Below are positions 24,167 to 33,232 of a stretch of DNA of 64,000 nt, in pieces. Numbering within the stretch: the first letter of the stretch is position 1; each line of letters starts with the position of its first letter. The translations under genes and the position numbers were made by a program. The notes below the pieces were generated by a model. That model made no database searches, had not been told where the DNA came from, and saw only the letters and a program-made list of their open reading frames with translations. The stretch lies in the NCBI GenBank assembly GCA_015060905.1, contig SUXQ01000009.1, forward strand, positions 1 to 64,000. The letters are read 5' to 3'. This stretch comes from Bacteroidales bacterium. GTDB taxonomy: Bacteria; Bacteroidota; Bacteroidia; Bacteroidales; Bacteroidaceae.

Positions 24167-25525
24167 ATGTCTTTTAAACAGAAACGCTATTTTCTTCCCG
24201 AGAATGAATTGCCTACTCAATGGTATAATATTCAGGCGGATATGAAAAATAAGCCTGGTACTATGCTCGACCCGGTGACCCGTGAACCTGTTACAGTGGA
24301 GTCGCTCTCGCGTCTTCTTTCGGTTGAGGCGAGTCGTCAGGAACTTAACATGACTGACCGATGGATTGATATTCCCGAGCCGGTGCTCGAAATGTATAAA
24401 TATTATCGTTCGACTCCTCTTGTGCGTGCTTACGGCCTTGAGAAGGCTCTCGGTACTCCGGCGCACATCTATTTTAAGAATGAGAGCGTGAGCCCTGTCG
24501 GGTCGCACAAGCTGAATTCGGCTATTCCTCAGGCTTATTATTGCAAGATGGAGGGTGTTACCAATGTTACCACCGAGACAGGTGCGGGACAGTGGGGTAC
24601 GGCTCTTGCATACGCGTCGAAGGTATTCGGGCTCGAGAGTGCTGTTTATCAGGTGAAGGTCAGCTACGAGCAGAAGCCTTACCGTCGCAGCGTGATGCAG
24701 GTGTTCGGCTCTCAGGTTACTCCCTCGCCCTCAATGTCTACTCGTGCCGGAAAGGATATTCTAACTAAGTTCCCCAACCATCAAGGGTCGTTGGGTACGG
24801 CAATTTCAGAGGCGGTGGAGCTTGCTCTCACCACCCCCAACTGTAAATATACTCTTGGTTCTGTAATGAGCCACGTCAGTCTGCACCAGACAATCATTGG
24901 ACTCGAAGCAGAGAAGCAGATGCAGATGGCCGGCGAGTATCCCGATATTGTTATCGGTTGTTTCGGAGGTGGCTCGAACTTCTCGGGAATCTCTTTCCCC
25001 TTTATGCGTCACAATATCCTCGGTGACAAGAATACACGTTTCATTGCTGCCGAGCCTCAGTCGTGCCCCAAATTGACAAGGGGTAAATTCTGCTACGATT
25101 TTGGCGACGAGACAGGTTACACTCCATTGATGCCTATGTATTCGCTTGGACACAACTTTAAGCCTGCGAATATTCACGCGGGTGGCTTGCGCTATCATGG
25201 TGCCGGAGTCATTGTGTCGCAACTATTGAAGGATGGCCTTATGGAGGCTGCCGATGTTGCACAGATTGATACTTTCAAGGCCGGCATTGAGTTTGCCAAA
25301 GCCGAGGGTATTGTTCCTGCTCCCGAGTCGTGTCACGCTATTGCCGTTGCGATTGCCGAGGCTAACCGTTGCAAGGAGACGGGCGAAGAGAAGGTTATTC
25401 TCTTTAACCTCACAGGTCACGGTCTTATGGACATGGCTGCTTATGACAAGTATCTGTCGGGTGACCTTAATAATTACACCATCAGTGACGAGGATATTGA
25501 AAAGAATGTAATAGGGCTTGAATAG
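24167..25525 (+). CDS. TrpB-like pyridoxal-phosphate enzyme (TrpB2 type)
   Basis: A 452-aa protein of the tryptophan synthase beta family, which joins indole and serine. The PLP-binding lysine is K115 in PVGSHKLNSA; ETGAGQWGTALAYA forms the substrate loop and CFGGGSNFSG the phosphate-binding glycine loop. The length and the long N-terminal extension fit the TrpB2 subgroup rather than the TrpB that pairs with TrpA. No trpA or other trp gene is in the window, so it probably works alone, salvaging indole, or on another amino-acid substrate. A rho-independent terminator follows directly. Confidence 0.9.
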   Translation: MSFKQKRYFLPENELPTQWYNIQADMKNKPGTMLDPVTREPVTVESLSRLLSVEASRQELNMTDRWIDIPEPVLEMYKYYRSTPLVRAYGLEKALGTPAHIYFKNESVSPVGSHKLNSAIPQAYYCKMEGVTNVTTETGAGQWGTALAYASKVFGLESAVYQVKVSYEQKPYRRSVMQVFGSQVTPSPSMSTRAGKDILTKFPNHQGSLGTAISEAVELALTTPNCKYTLGSVMSHVSLHQTIIGLEAEKQMQMAGEYPDIVIGCFGGGSNFSGISFPFMRHNILGDKNTRFIAAEPQSCPKLTRGKFCYDFGDETGYTPLMPMYSLGHNFKPANIHAGGLRYHGAGVIVSQLLKDGLMEAADVAQIDTFKAGIEFAKAEGIVPAPESCHAIAVAIAEANRCKETGEEKVILFNLTGHGLMDMAAYDKYLSGDLNNYTISDEDIEKNVIGLE

Positions 25526-25552
25526 TCCGGTTGCTTGTAATATAAGTATTAG

Positions 25553-25580
25553 AGCCCGGCTTTTTCAGTCGGGCTTTTTT
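25553..25580 (+). terminator. Terminator after the TrpB-like gene
   Basis: A 9-bp stem (25553-25561 with 25567-25575, one G-U pair), 5-nt loop and TTTTTT. It shows that the GH20 frame cannot begin upstream of it on the same message. Confidence 0.85.
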
Positions 25581-25592
25581 AATAAATGCATT

Positions 25593-27248
25593 ATGAAGAT
25601 AAGGTTGTTTTTTCTGACGCTGTTGTTTTTTTGCAGTGCTATAATACGTGCCGACGAACTTTCTTTGATTCCTTTACCGCAGAGTGTTGAGCGTGGTAAC
25701 GGCTCTTTTGTGTTCGATAAAAAGGTTCGTGTAAATGTGGCTGAGTATGCAGGCGATAGTCTATTTGCTGTTATTGACGATTTTGCCGAGGAATTGCGAG
25801 TAGCAACGGGCATTGTTCTTAAAAGGACAAAATCCTCATCGGCGGTAGTGCGTGTTCTTATTGATGACTCACTCGCTAACGAGGCTTATCGTTTGCACGT
25901 GGATAAGATGGGAATTACTATAAATGTTGCTTGTCCGGCGGGTCTTTTTTATGCTTTGCAGACCTTGAAACAGCTTTTGCCACGCAATGTTGTGGCGGGT
26001 GTTCCCGATGAGAATGTTGAGGAGTGGAGTATCCCTGCAGTAACGATTGCCGACGAGCCTCGTTTCGCATGGAGAGGTTTTATGCTTGACGAAGGCCGCC
26101 ATTTTTATGGTAAAGATGAGGTGAAGAAGATTATAGACATTATGGCTGCATATAAGATGAACCGTTTCCATTGGCATCTTACCGAGGACCAGGGGTGGCG
26201 TGTGGAGATAAAGAAATACCCTCGCCTGACAGAGGTGGGTGCATGGCGCGACTCTCGTGTTCTTGGCTGGGGCGATACAAAGCCCGATGGTATTTTATAC
26301 GGTGGTTTTTATACTCAGGAGGATATTAAAGAGGTGGTGGCCTATGCTCGCAAACGTTTTGTGGAGATTGTTCCCGAGATTGATATTCCCGGACATTCGC
26401 AGGCGGCCGTTGCCTCTTATCCGGGTATACTTGCATGCGACATGAATGTTTGGCACGAGGTGTGGAAGTGGCAGGGAATATCTGCCGATGTGATAAATGT
26501 TGCCGATCCTAATGCTGTGCGTTTCGCTAAGGATGTTATTGACGAACTTATTGAGATGTTCCCGTTTGGTTACATACATTTGGGCGGCGACGAGTGTCCC
26601 ACCGCAAAATGGGAACGTAACGAGGAGTGTCGCAGCCTGCTTGCTGAGATTGGCTCGAAGAATTTCCGCGATTTACAGATAAACTTTTACAAAGAACTTA
26701 AGGAGCATATTGCTGCAAAGCCTGCCACTGAGCAGCGTAAACTAATCTTTTGGAACGAGGTGTTATATGGTAACATTGAACCTTTGGGAAAGGATATTAC
26801 TGTGATGGCGTGGGTGGGTGCCGACCGTGCAGCCGAAAATGCTGCCAAACAAGGGCTTTATACAATTCTCTCGCCCCAGATTCCTTATTATATTAATCGT
26901 CGTCAGTCGCCGCTGCCTACCGAGCCACGTTCTCAGGGGCAGGGTACTGAAACGGTAGAGGCTGTTTACAATTATGTTCCGATGAATGGCATTGCCGAGG
27001 ATTTACAAAAGTATTATCTTGGCGTTCAGGCTAATTTCTGGAGCGAGTGGGTGGTGGATGCTTCTACTGTGCAGTATCTGATATTACCCCGTTTAGCGGC
27101 TGTTGCCGAGGCTGGTTGGACGCATCAGCATTTAAGGGATTACTCGGATTTTGTGCGACGTATTCAGGCTGATGCTCTATTTTATAGGTTGAAAGGAGTT
27201 AATTATGGTAAACATATTTTTGAGGGGGATTCCGGAATGAATTTTTAA
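25593..27248 (+). CDS. Secreted GH20 beta-N-acetylhexosaminidase
   Basis: A 551-aa exo-glycosidase that releases terminal GlcNAc or GalNAc from glycans. Residues 1-20 (MKIRLFFLTLLFFCSAIIRA) are a signal peptide. An N-terminal GH20b domain covers about 25-150, and the catalytic barrel follows with FMLDEGRHFYGKDEVKKIID, HWHLTEDQGWRVEIKKYP and the catalytic pair D333-E334 in LGGDECP; the C-terminal ANFWSEWV helps form the sugar pocket. The ATG at 25593 is chosen because the open frame upstream to 25518 runs through the preceding terminator. It acts in the periplasm or at the surface, and with the GH92 enzyme suggests host or diet glycan foraging. Confidence 0.93.
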   Translation: MKIRLFFLTLLFFCSAIIRADELSLIPLPQSVERGNGSFVFDKKVRVNVAEYAGDSLFAVIDDFAEELRVATGIVLKRTKSSSAVVRVLIDDSLANEAYRLHVDKMGITINVACPAGLFYALQTLKQLLPRNVVAGVPDENVEEWSIPAVTIADEPRFAWRGFMLDEGRHFYGKDEVKKIIDIMAAYKMNRFHWHLTEDQGWRVEIKKYPRLTEVGAWRDSRVLGWGDTKPDGILYGGFYTQEDIKEVVAYARKRFVEIVPEIDIPGHSQAAVASYPGILACDMNVWHEVWKWQGISADVINVADPNAVRFAKDVIDELIEMFPFGYIHLGGDECPTAKWERNEECRSLLAEIGSKNFRDLQINFYKELKEHIAAKPATEQRKLIFWNEVLYGNIEPLGKDITVMAWVGADRAAENAAKQGLYTILSPQIPYYINRRQSPLPTEPRSQGQGTETVEAVYNYVPMNGIAEDLQKYYLGVQANFWSEWVVDASTVQYLILPRLAAVAEAGWTHQHLRDYSDFVRRIQADALFYRLKGVNYGKHIFEGDSGMNF

Positions 27249-27265
27249 TTACGAAAAATAAATAA

Positions 27266-27303
27266 CAAAGGTTGCGCTCACAAAATAATAGGCGCAACCT
27301 TTG
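27266..27303. terminator. Bidirectional terminator between the GH20 and BspA-like genes
   Basis: A perfect 12-bp stem (CAAAGGTTGCGC at 27266-27277 with its complement at 27292-27303) between two convergent genes. Confidence 0.75.
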
Positions 27304-27322
27304 TTAATATCAATTACAAATT

Positions 27323-30300
27323 TTACAATTTCACTTTTACAACCTTATCACCCACGCAAAGTATATAAACGCCCTTGTCGATAGAAATTTCCTCGCCCAT
27401 ATAGTTGTTGATTTTTTCCACAAGTGCACCGGCTGCGGTGTAAACAGTGACAATCTTACCCTCGGCGTCTGTAAACTGAACACCTCCGGCCGTTACCTCA
27501 AAAGCAGGAGCATCTTCCTCGACCTCATCTACACCCGTTGCATCAAATTCTACAATCTGTTTGAAAGATACTAGCCAATTTCTATCGGCTTTATACGCAT
27601 CGAGCGAACCATAAGGAACATACAAGGTTGCACTACTAAATGTATAATCATTTATAGCAAAAGGTGCGGGATTTAACATATAGACACTTTTAAGATAGTT
27701 GCAATAATTAAATAAAACATTTTCAAGGCTTGTAACATTTTTACCTATGGTTAAAGTCGTTAATCTATTATTATAGCGATATTCATCTATAATGTTACGT
27801 ATTTTGAATAATTTAATTGTACGACCCATATACATTGACTCTAACGGGCATCCTTCGAAAAAGGCATCGGTATGATATTCGCTCTTTATTGTAAGAGGTG
27901 TTGTTCCATCCTCTATGCTGAACCAATTTAACGAACTGCAACCATATAAAGCTTCACCGCCGATGGTTGTAACACTCTTGGGGACTGACACACCTTTCAG
28001 GTTTTTACAAAACCTGAAAGCATAATCTCCTATACTTTGAACACTCTTACCAATAGTTATTTTTTCGACTGCGGTACAACTCTCAAACGCATGAGCACCA
28101 ATTATTGTTACCTTGTCGGGAATAACCACATTTGTTAAACTACTGCAACCAGAAAACGCGCTATTACCGATAGTAGTTAAATTTTCGGGAAGAGATACGT
28201 TTGTAAGGTTGTAACAATAGGCAAATGCTCGACTTCCAATGCTTGTTACACTCTCGGGTATTGCTATATTTGTAAAGGTTAGATTTGCGAATGCACCTTC
28301 GCCTATTGTTGCAATACCCTCGGGGATAACTGTGTTGATACATCCCTGCACAAGGGTATTTGTAGCCGTCTCTATTATAGCGTTGCATGCGTTACGCGAG
28401 TCGTACACAGGGTTGCCCTCCTCGATTACGATGCTCTTAAGATTATCGCAATATAAGAATGGATTAGCTCCTATGCTTGTGACGCTGGCAGGAATTACAA
28501 TCTTTTCGAGAGCAGGGCATATGTTAAATGCATAATCTTCAATTTTGGTAACACTGCCGGGAATTTTTATCTCTTTTATTGAGAGGGCGTTAAATGCAAC
28601 ACTGCCAATAGCTGTCACGCCCTCGGGAATAATAGTTGTATTACATGCTTGTACAAGAGTATTTGTGGCTGTCTCAATTATGGCGTTGCAATTATTGCGC
28701 GAGTCGTACACACTGTTAGCCACGTCCACTACGATGGATGCTAAGCTATCGCAACCACCGAATGCGCCACCTGCCACAAACTTCACTCCGCATGGTATTT
28801 TCACACTCTTAAGAGAGGAGCAACTACCGAATGCACCTGTATATATACTATCGACATTTTCGCCGATAGTAACATTTGTAAGGGCCGTACATCCATTGAA
28901 CGCGCCACTTTCTATAATTTTTACACTATTGGGAATTGCAACACTTGCGAGAGCTGAACAATTGCTAAAAGCTTGATTCCCAATAGTTGCCACACCTTCG
29001 GAAATTGTAAGATTCTTAAGAGCACTACAATTCATAAATGAATTTTTTCCTATGGTTTCAACCCCCTTAGGGATTGTAATGCTTGTAAGAGACTTACATC
29101 CATAGAATGTTTCATAATCGATGTTTTTTATATTTTCAGAAATAGTAACACTATCAAGAGATTCGCAATTTCCAAATGCTGCACGACCTATAAAAGTCAC
29201 ACTATTGGGGATAGAAATTTTTTTAAGATTTCTACAATCGTAAAAGGCATACTCGTCAATAGTAGTCAAGCTATTAGGTAGTGTAATACCAACAAGAGCA
29301 TTACTAACATAAAAATCCGAAAATACCCCATTGTTTATAATAGTTGTACCCTCCTTAACATTGATAGTTGTACCCTCGGGCATCACTCCTTTGTAGCAGT
29401 ATAACAATTTACCGATATATACCACTCCATCGGGAAGATTGTCGTACCACGCAGTACCCAGAAACGCAGCCCCACCTACTTTTATGATACTCGACGGGAT
29501 TGAGATATTTACAAGGGCCGCGCAACCATTAAAAGCATGCGCACCGATGCTTGTCACACCTTCTCCTATAATAACCTCTTTTATTGATGGATTCCTGCTG
29601 AACCATTGTCCGATACTATCAGTGTTCAACGTTACTTTCTCAAGATTAGTACAACCATTAAATGTGGAATTTTCTATATCCGTCACATTTTGGGGAATTG
29701 TAATATTTGTTAGAGCCGTACAACCGTAAAAAGCACCATTTTTAATGGTGGCTACACTCTCGGGAATAACGGTTTCAGCGCAGCCTGCCACAATGGCGTT
29801 TGTTGCAGTTTCTACTACTGCATTGCAATTGTTACGAGAATCAAATACAGCATTTCCCTCTTTTACCACAATACTGTATAAGCTGTCACAACCCTGAAAT
29901 GCAGCACCTGCAATGCTTCTTACGCTATCGCCAATGATTACCTCCTTTATATATTTATTACCCGAGAACCAACCTCCCAATACTTTGGTGTTAAAAGTTA
30001 CCTTCTCGAGAGCACTACACGTATTAAAAGCTGTTGCACTAACAGTTGAAATATTTTCACCAAGAGTAATGCTCGCAAGTAAAGTACAATTTTGAAAAGC
30101 AGCGTCTCCTATGCTGATTATACTATTAGGAATAATCAGTTCTGTAAGATTTTTGCTTCTGTTAAAAGCTTGCTTGCCAATTCCAACAACTCTGTAAGTT
30201 ACGCTATCAAAAACTACCGTTTCGGGAATTGTAAATTCGGTAAAAGTATAAGGTTTTCTACTAGGTCCGCTAGTGACCTCTACCGTCCGTTCATCCTCGG

Positions 30301-30412
30301 AAAGGATATTGTAGTAGATGCCATCTACATCTATTTTTCTGGCAGTCGCCGAAACGCAGCACAGCAACGCAATAATTGCAACAATAAATTGTTTAAAGTA
30401 GATTTTTTTCAT
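27323..30412 (-). CDS. BspA-like leucine-rich repeat surface protein
   Basis: A 1029-aa exported protein. The start at 30412 gives a signal peptide (MKKIYFKQFIVAIIALLCCV, cut near SATA). Residues about 60-930 are more than 30 BspA-type LRR_5 repeats of about 23 residues, each with an element such as SIGDYAFRFCKNLKGVSVPK. Partly duplicated DSRNNCNAIIETATNTLVQ blocks recur four times among them. The last 70 residues lack repeats, starting FEVTAGGVQFTDAEGKIVTV, and end in GVYILCVGDKVVKVKL, like a type IX secretion sorting tail. Such proteins mediate adhesion to host or bacterial surfaces. The open frame continues 68 codons upstream, but this lies in the leader. Confidence 0.92.
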   Translation of the reverse strand: MKKIYFKQFIVAIIALLCCVSATARKIDVDGIYYNILSEDERTVEVTSGPSRKPYTFTEFTIPETVVFDSVTYRVVGIGKQAFNRSKNLTELIIPNSIISIGDAAFQNCTLLASITLGENISTVSATAFNTCSALEKVTFNTKVLGGWFSGNKYIKEVIIGDSVRSIAGAAFQGCDSLYSIVVKEGNAVFDSRNNCNAVVETATNAIVAGCAETVIPESVATIKNGAFYGCTALTNITIPQNVTDIENSTFNGCTNLEKVTLNTDSIGQWFSRNPSIKEVIIGEGVTSIGAHAFNGCAALVNISIPSSIIKVGGAAFLGTAWYDNLPDGVVYIGKLLYCYKGVMPEGTTINVKEGTTIINNGVFSDFYVSNALVGITLPNSLTTIDEYAFYDCRNLKKISIPNSVTFIGRAAFGNCESLDSVTISENIKNIDYETFYGCKSLTSITIPKGVETIGKNSFMNCSALKNLTISEGVATIGNQAFSNCSALASVAIPNSVKIIESGAFNGCTALTNVTIGENVDSIYTGAFGSCSSLKSVKIPCGVKFVAGGAFGGCDSLASIVVDVANSVYDSRNNCNAIIETATNTLVQACNTTIIPEGVTAIGSVAFNALSIKEIKIPGSVTKIEDYAFNICPALEKIVIPASVTSIGANPFLYCDNLKSIVIEEGNPVYDSRNACNAIIETATNTLVQGCINTVIPEGIATIGEGAFANLTFTNIAIPESVTSIGSRAFAYCYNLTNVSLPENLTTIGNSAFSGCSSLTNVVIPDKVTIIGAHAFESCTAVEKITIGKSVQSIGDYAFRFCKNLKGVSVPKSVTTIGGEALYGCSSLNWFSIEDGTTPLTIKSEYHTDAFFEGCPLESMYMGRTIKLFKIRNIIDEYRYNNRLTTLTIGKNVTSLENVLFNYCNYLKSVYMLNPAPFAINDYTFSSATLYVPYGSLDAYKADRNWLVSFKQIVEFDATGVDEVEEDAPAFEVTAGGVQFTDAEGKIVTVYTAAGALVEKINNYMGEEISIDKGVYILCVGDKVVKVKL

Positions 30413-30710
30413 AAAATAAATTTTTCTTGCCCTCACAATTCCCGGATGAGTGCGGATAATATAAAACAGGGCGTGGGAACTATTGTCTATTATCAATTTG
30501 AGGCTCTGGACTGCCCACCTGAATATAATAAACAACAACCCACGCCAAATGTATATATAGTCCACCCGGGTGGGTGTATATATAACACTGACGTGAGCAT
30601 CTTGCTTACTATCCATACAGGTTGAAATTGTCCAGATTTCAAATTGAGGATAAAAACAAAACGCTCTATAAAATATGTTCTTCCGGCATCTGAAATGCGT
30701 GGAATTACTG
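30413..30710 (-). promoter_or_regulatory. Long palindrome-rich leader of the BspA-like gene
   Basis: About 290 nt lie between the promoter box and the start codon. They contain a near-perfect 34-bp palindrome centred on CCCGGG at about 30566 (arms TATATATAGTCCACCC and GGGTGGGTGTATATATA) and a longer-range 8-bp pair GGCGTGGG (30470-30477) with CCCACGCC (30539-30546). No separate gene is convincing. A regulatory RNA or protein-binding function is possible. Confidence 0.4.
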
Positions 30711-30718
30711 CAAAGGTA
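30711..30718 (-). promoter_or_regulatory. -7 promoter box of the BspA-like gene
   Basis: On the minus strand this reads TACCTTTG, a perfect TAnnTTTG match. The DNA from 30719 to 30947 holds no gene that I can support. Confidence 0.5.
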
Positions 30719-30947
30719 GTGAAAGGCTTCGGAATTAAAAATAAGTTTATTTGATTTTTTATCACGAGTCGCATTCTATCTTATCTTAAGGTACAAAATA
30801 AGCGTTTGTTCAAGCAAGTTTTTATTAATTTAAAAACGACAATGAATTTCGTTGCGAAGATAGTAACGTTTCCTATATTTAAAGTTGCAGAATTAATACA
30901 AGATTAAAATTCCTTTGGCTTTCTTCAATGTATAAATAAAAAATATC

Positions 30948-30955
30948 TAACTTTG
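30948..30955 (+). promoter_or_regulatory. -7 promoter box of the 203-aa periplasmic protein gene
   Basis: TAACTTTG (TAnnTTTG) lies 72 nt before the ATG at 31028. Confidence 0.5.
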
Positions 30956-31027
30956 CTACTGATGAACATGATGGTTGGGGCTTGTTTTTGAATTATATAT
31001 AATTAAAATAAGTGAATTGGTGTAATT

Positions 31028-31639
31028 ATGAGAATTTTCAGAATTTTTATTTCTGCTATAATGCTGCTTTGGTGTTCGGCAACGATGGCCGATTCGCCAC
31101 TTACAGAGACATATTTTGCCGATGTTTATAAATCGAAAAAGATTGTAAAAAGGGCAATTAAGGCAGATGGGAAAATTACGCGTGCGATAATGAAATATCT
31201 TGCGGATAAAGATAATCCGGTTGATGTGAAGATTGCTGCTGTAAATGCTCTTCAGTGGGACACTGATAATTATCCGGCTTTTTTGGATTATCTGAAAGAA
31301 AAATATAATACGTTTTCCGAGATTACTTTATTTGAAAAATTGGATGCTTCTACTTTGATTTCTTTGGCTTATGTAAAAGCTATGGGTGACTACAATGATG
31401 TTATGGGAGCTACAATTATTGCTGAATATGCTCGTAAAAAAATATGTTATAGTTTTACTGTTAATATGATTTCTGCTCTTATAAAAGCTCAAATGTATAT
31501 GAATGATGATTTTTGTGTTGTTTTTAAATTTTGCAATTCTGTTGTGAAAAACGAGAATCTTACAATGGATATGCATCCTAAGGCTGTTGAGAGAATAGTG
31601 GATTATATTAATATTTATTCAAAGTATTGCAATGAATAG
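31028..31639 (+). CDS. Unknown exported helical protein, 203 aa
   Basis: Residues 1-21 (MRIFRIFISAIMLLWCSATM) form a signal peptide, so the protein is periplasmic or outer-membrane associated. The rest is predicted helical, with a HEAT-like stretch around DVKIAAVNALQW (residues about 65-80) and scattered cysteines (CYSFTVNMI, CVVFKFCNS). I do not recognise the family. The last 300 bases of the gene and its terminator occur again at 32655-33206, on the far side of the GH108 gene. A periplasmic partner beside a wall-cutting enzyme fits an immunity protein, but this is inference from location only. Confidence 0.7.
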   Translation: MRIFRIFISAIMLLWCSATMADSPLTETYFADVYKSKKIVKRAIKADGKITRAIMKYLADKDNPVDVKIAAVNALQWDTDNYPAFLDYLKEKYNTFSEITLFEKLDASTLISLAYVKAMGDYNDVMGATIIAEYARKKICYSFTVNMISALIKAQMYMNDDFCVVFKFCNSVVKNENLTMDMHPKAVERIVDYINIYSKYCNE

Positions 31640-31660
31640 AGCGTTGTATATGTAATAAAT

Positions 31661-31696
31661 AGATGCCTGCTTATCGTAAATGATAGGCAGGCATCT
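31661..31696 (+). terminator. Terminator of the 203-aa protein gene
   Basis: A 15-bp stem (31661-31675 with 31682-31696, one G-U pair) followed by a T run. A second version of this hairpin lies at 33174-33206. Confidence 0.8.
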
Positions 31697-31801
31697 GATT
31701 TTTATATTGCTTTTTTATTTTGTGATAAAATTGCAAACTAGTTTTACTCTTTGTGTAGTATTATTGCAAAAAAATAATTATAAACTATAAATTAATTATA
31801 A

Positions 31802-32656
31802 ATGGATGTGTTTTTGTCTGATAAAAGAGAGGAGTTAGAAAAAGAGAAAAAGAAACAAGATGCTATACGGTTTTTGATGCCTAAGAGTTTTGAAGGAATA
31901 AAAGATGACACCGCATATTATCTTGCTGAAAATAATTGGAGTAGCCTTAGACGTTTGACTGATGGGACTTTTGCTCCCTTCATTGATGAAAAGAATAAAA
32001 AAGAGAATGCCATGGTGAATAATGTCTCGCGAAAAGAATCGTTATTTGATCCTTGGGAATATTATAAGTATGTAGATTCATCGGAGTATAAAGATAATTT
32101 TGCAGAAGTAAGTAAAAGAAAATTTGAAACTATAATTCCTATTATACTTGGAAATGAGGGTGGATATTCAAATCATAAAAATGATAAAGGAGGTGAGACT
32201 AACTATGGAATAACAAAGCCATTTTACGAGGATTACAAACATTGTGCTCCAGGAATTGCCGAAAATATAAAGGATATAACAAAGGAAGATGCAGTAAAAT
32301 TATATAAAGGACATTGGGACAAGTTTAAAATAGGTTACATAAATGACAAGCGTAAAGCTATATTATTATATGATTATATGATAAATTCAAATGCCTATAA
32401 AGTAACAAAGCGTTTACAAGATTCATTAAATACAAGAGGGTATAATTTATCTATTGATGGAATAATGGGACCAAAGACTATAGAAGCTGTAAATGATGTA
32501 GATTTTGATAATTTTGCTAATTTTTTGCAGAACGATAGAAGAAGACACTTGGAATCATTAATTAAAAAAGATTCTACTCAAAAAACATTTATTAATGGTT
32601 GGATGAATAGAATTAAAAATATGTCTGATAGTGTTAGTTTTAAGAGTAAAAATTAA
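31802..32656 (+). CDS. GH108-type lysozyme-like protein with peptidoglycan-binding domain
   Basis: A 284-aa protein. Residues about 110-200 are a GH108 (DUF847) muramidase domain: the catalytic Glu is E119 in GNEGGYSNHKNDKGGETNYG, followed by ITKPF and later LYKGHWDKFKIGYI. Residues about 205-260 resemble a PG_binding_3 domain (RLQDSLNTRGYNLSIDGIMG). The first 105 residues are a charged extension that I cannot assign. There is no signal peptide. Relatives include phage endolysins, and other proteins of this fold serve as secreted effectors. It lies between an intact periplasmic gene and a truncated copy of it; its stop codon sits exactly where the copy begins. It is AT-rich. Confidence 0.85.
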   Translation: MDVFLSDKREELEKEKKKQDAIRFLMPKSFEGIKDDTAYYLAENNWSSLRRLTDGTFAPFIDEKNKKENAMVNNVSRKESLFDPWEYYKYVDSSEYKDNFAEVSKRKFETIIPIILGNEGGYSNHKNDKGGETNYGITKPFYEDYKHCAPGIAENIKDITKEDAVKLYKGHWDKFKIGYINDKRKAILLYDYMINSNAYKVTKRLQDSLNTRGYNLSIDGIMGPKTIEAVNDVDFDNFANFLQNDRRRHLESLIKKDSTQKTFINGWMNRIKNMSDSVSFKSKN

Positions 32657-32728
32657 AATTGGATGCTTCTACTTTGATTTCTTTGGCTTATGTAAAAGCT
32701 ATGGGTGACTACAATGATGTTATGGGAG

Positions 32729-32920
32729 GTATGAAGCTGTTTGAATTTTATTGAAAAATATTATTATCCTTGCAAAGCTTGTTTCGGTTTCTTTGAGTCT
32801 ATTTTAGGCATCTTTTCTTTGTTATCTTTTGGAAATAGCCCGCTATTCCCTACAAGATAACAAAAAATATCTACTCTAAAATAGTTCTCAAATAATTCCG
32901 AAATAAAATTTAAACAGCTT
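32729..32920. repeat. Hairpin repeat element, copy 2 (MITE-like), 192 bp
   Basis: Defined exactly by comparison with the uninterrupted copy at 31336-31675. Terminal 20-bp inverted repeats (32733-32752 with 32902-32921, one mismatch) enclose nested pairs: CTATTTTAG/CTAAAATAG (32799-32807, 32876-32884), GTTATCTT/AAGATAAC (32821-32828, 32854-32861) and AATAGC/GCTATT (32834-32839, 32842-32847). The whole element can fold as one long imperfect hairpin. There is no gene in it and no clear target-site duplication. The ends match those of the element at 23883-24072. Confidence 0.8.
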
Positions 32921-33173
32921 CTAAAATTATTGCTGAATATGCTCGTAAAAAAATATGTTATAGTTTTACTGTTAATATGATTTCTGCTCTTATAAAAGCT
33001 CAAATGTATATGAATGATGATTTTTGTGTTGTTTTTAAATTTTGCAATTCTGTTGTGAAAAACGAGAATCTTACAATGGATATGCATCCTAAAGCTGTTG
33101 AGCAAATAATGGATTATATTAATATTTATTCAAAGTATTGCAATGAATAGAGCGTTGTATATGTAATAAATAG

Positions 33174-33206
33174 ATGCCTGCTTATCTTTTTACGATAAGC
33201 AGGCAT
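33174..33206. terminator. Terminator at the end of the truncated copy
   Basis: A perfect 13-bp stem (33174-33186 with 33194-33206) with loop TTTTTAC. It lies between a plus-strand relic and the minus-strand esterase gene that ends at 33233 and may now serve the latter. Confidence 0.75.
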
Positions 33207-33232
33207 TGTATTTTGTGGATTGTTGCTCTTTG

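Larger units (their letters stand above)
32655..33206 (+). pseudogene. 5'-truncated copy of the 203-aa protein gene, interrupted by a hairpin element
   Basis: From 32655 the sequence repeats that of 31336 onwards (offset 1319) almost without change up to 32728. After a 192-bp insertion it resumes at 32921 (offset 1511) and continues through the stop codon into a second version of the terminator. The first 103 codons and the signal peptide are missing, so no functional protein is made. Differences from the intact copy are few and cluster near the 3' end. Confidence 0.85.

Noticed and set aside
24167-25525. Tryptophan operon
   Set aside because: Only a TrpB2-type gene is present, with no trpA or other trp gene nearby, so an operon is not claimed.
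30493-30774. A 93-aa minus-strand frame upstream of the BspA-like gene
   Set aside because: It crosses the promoter box and the palindromic leader and shows no protein-like features.
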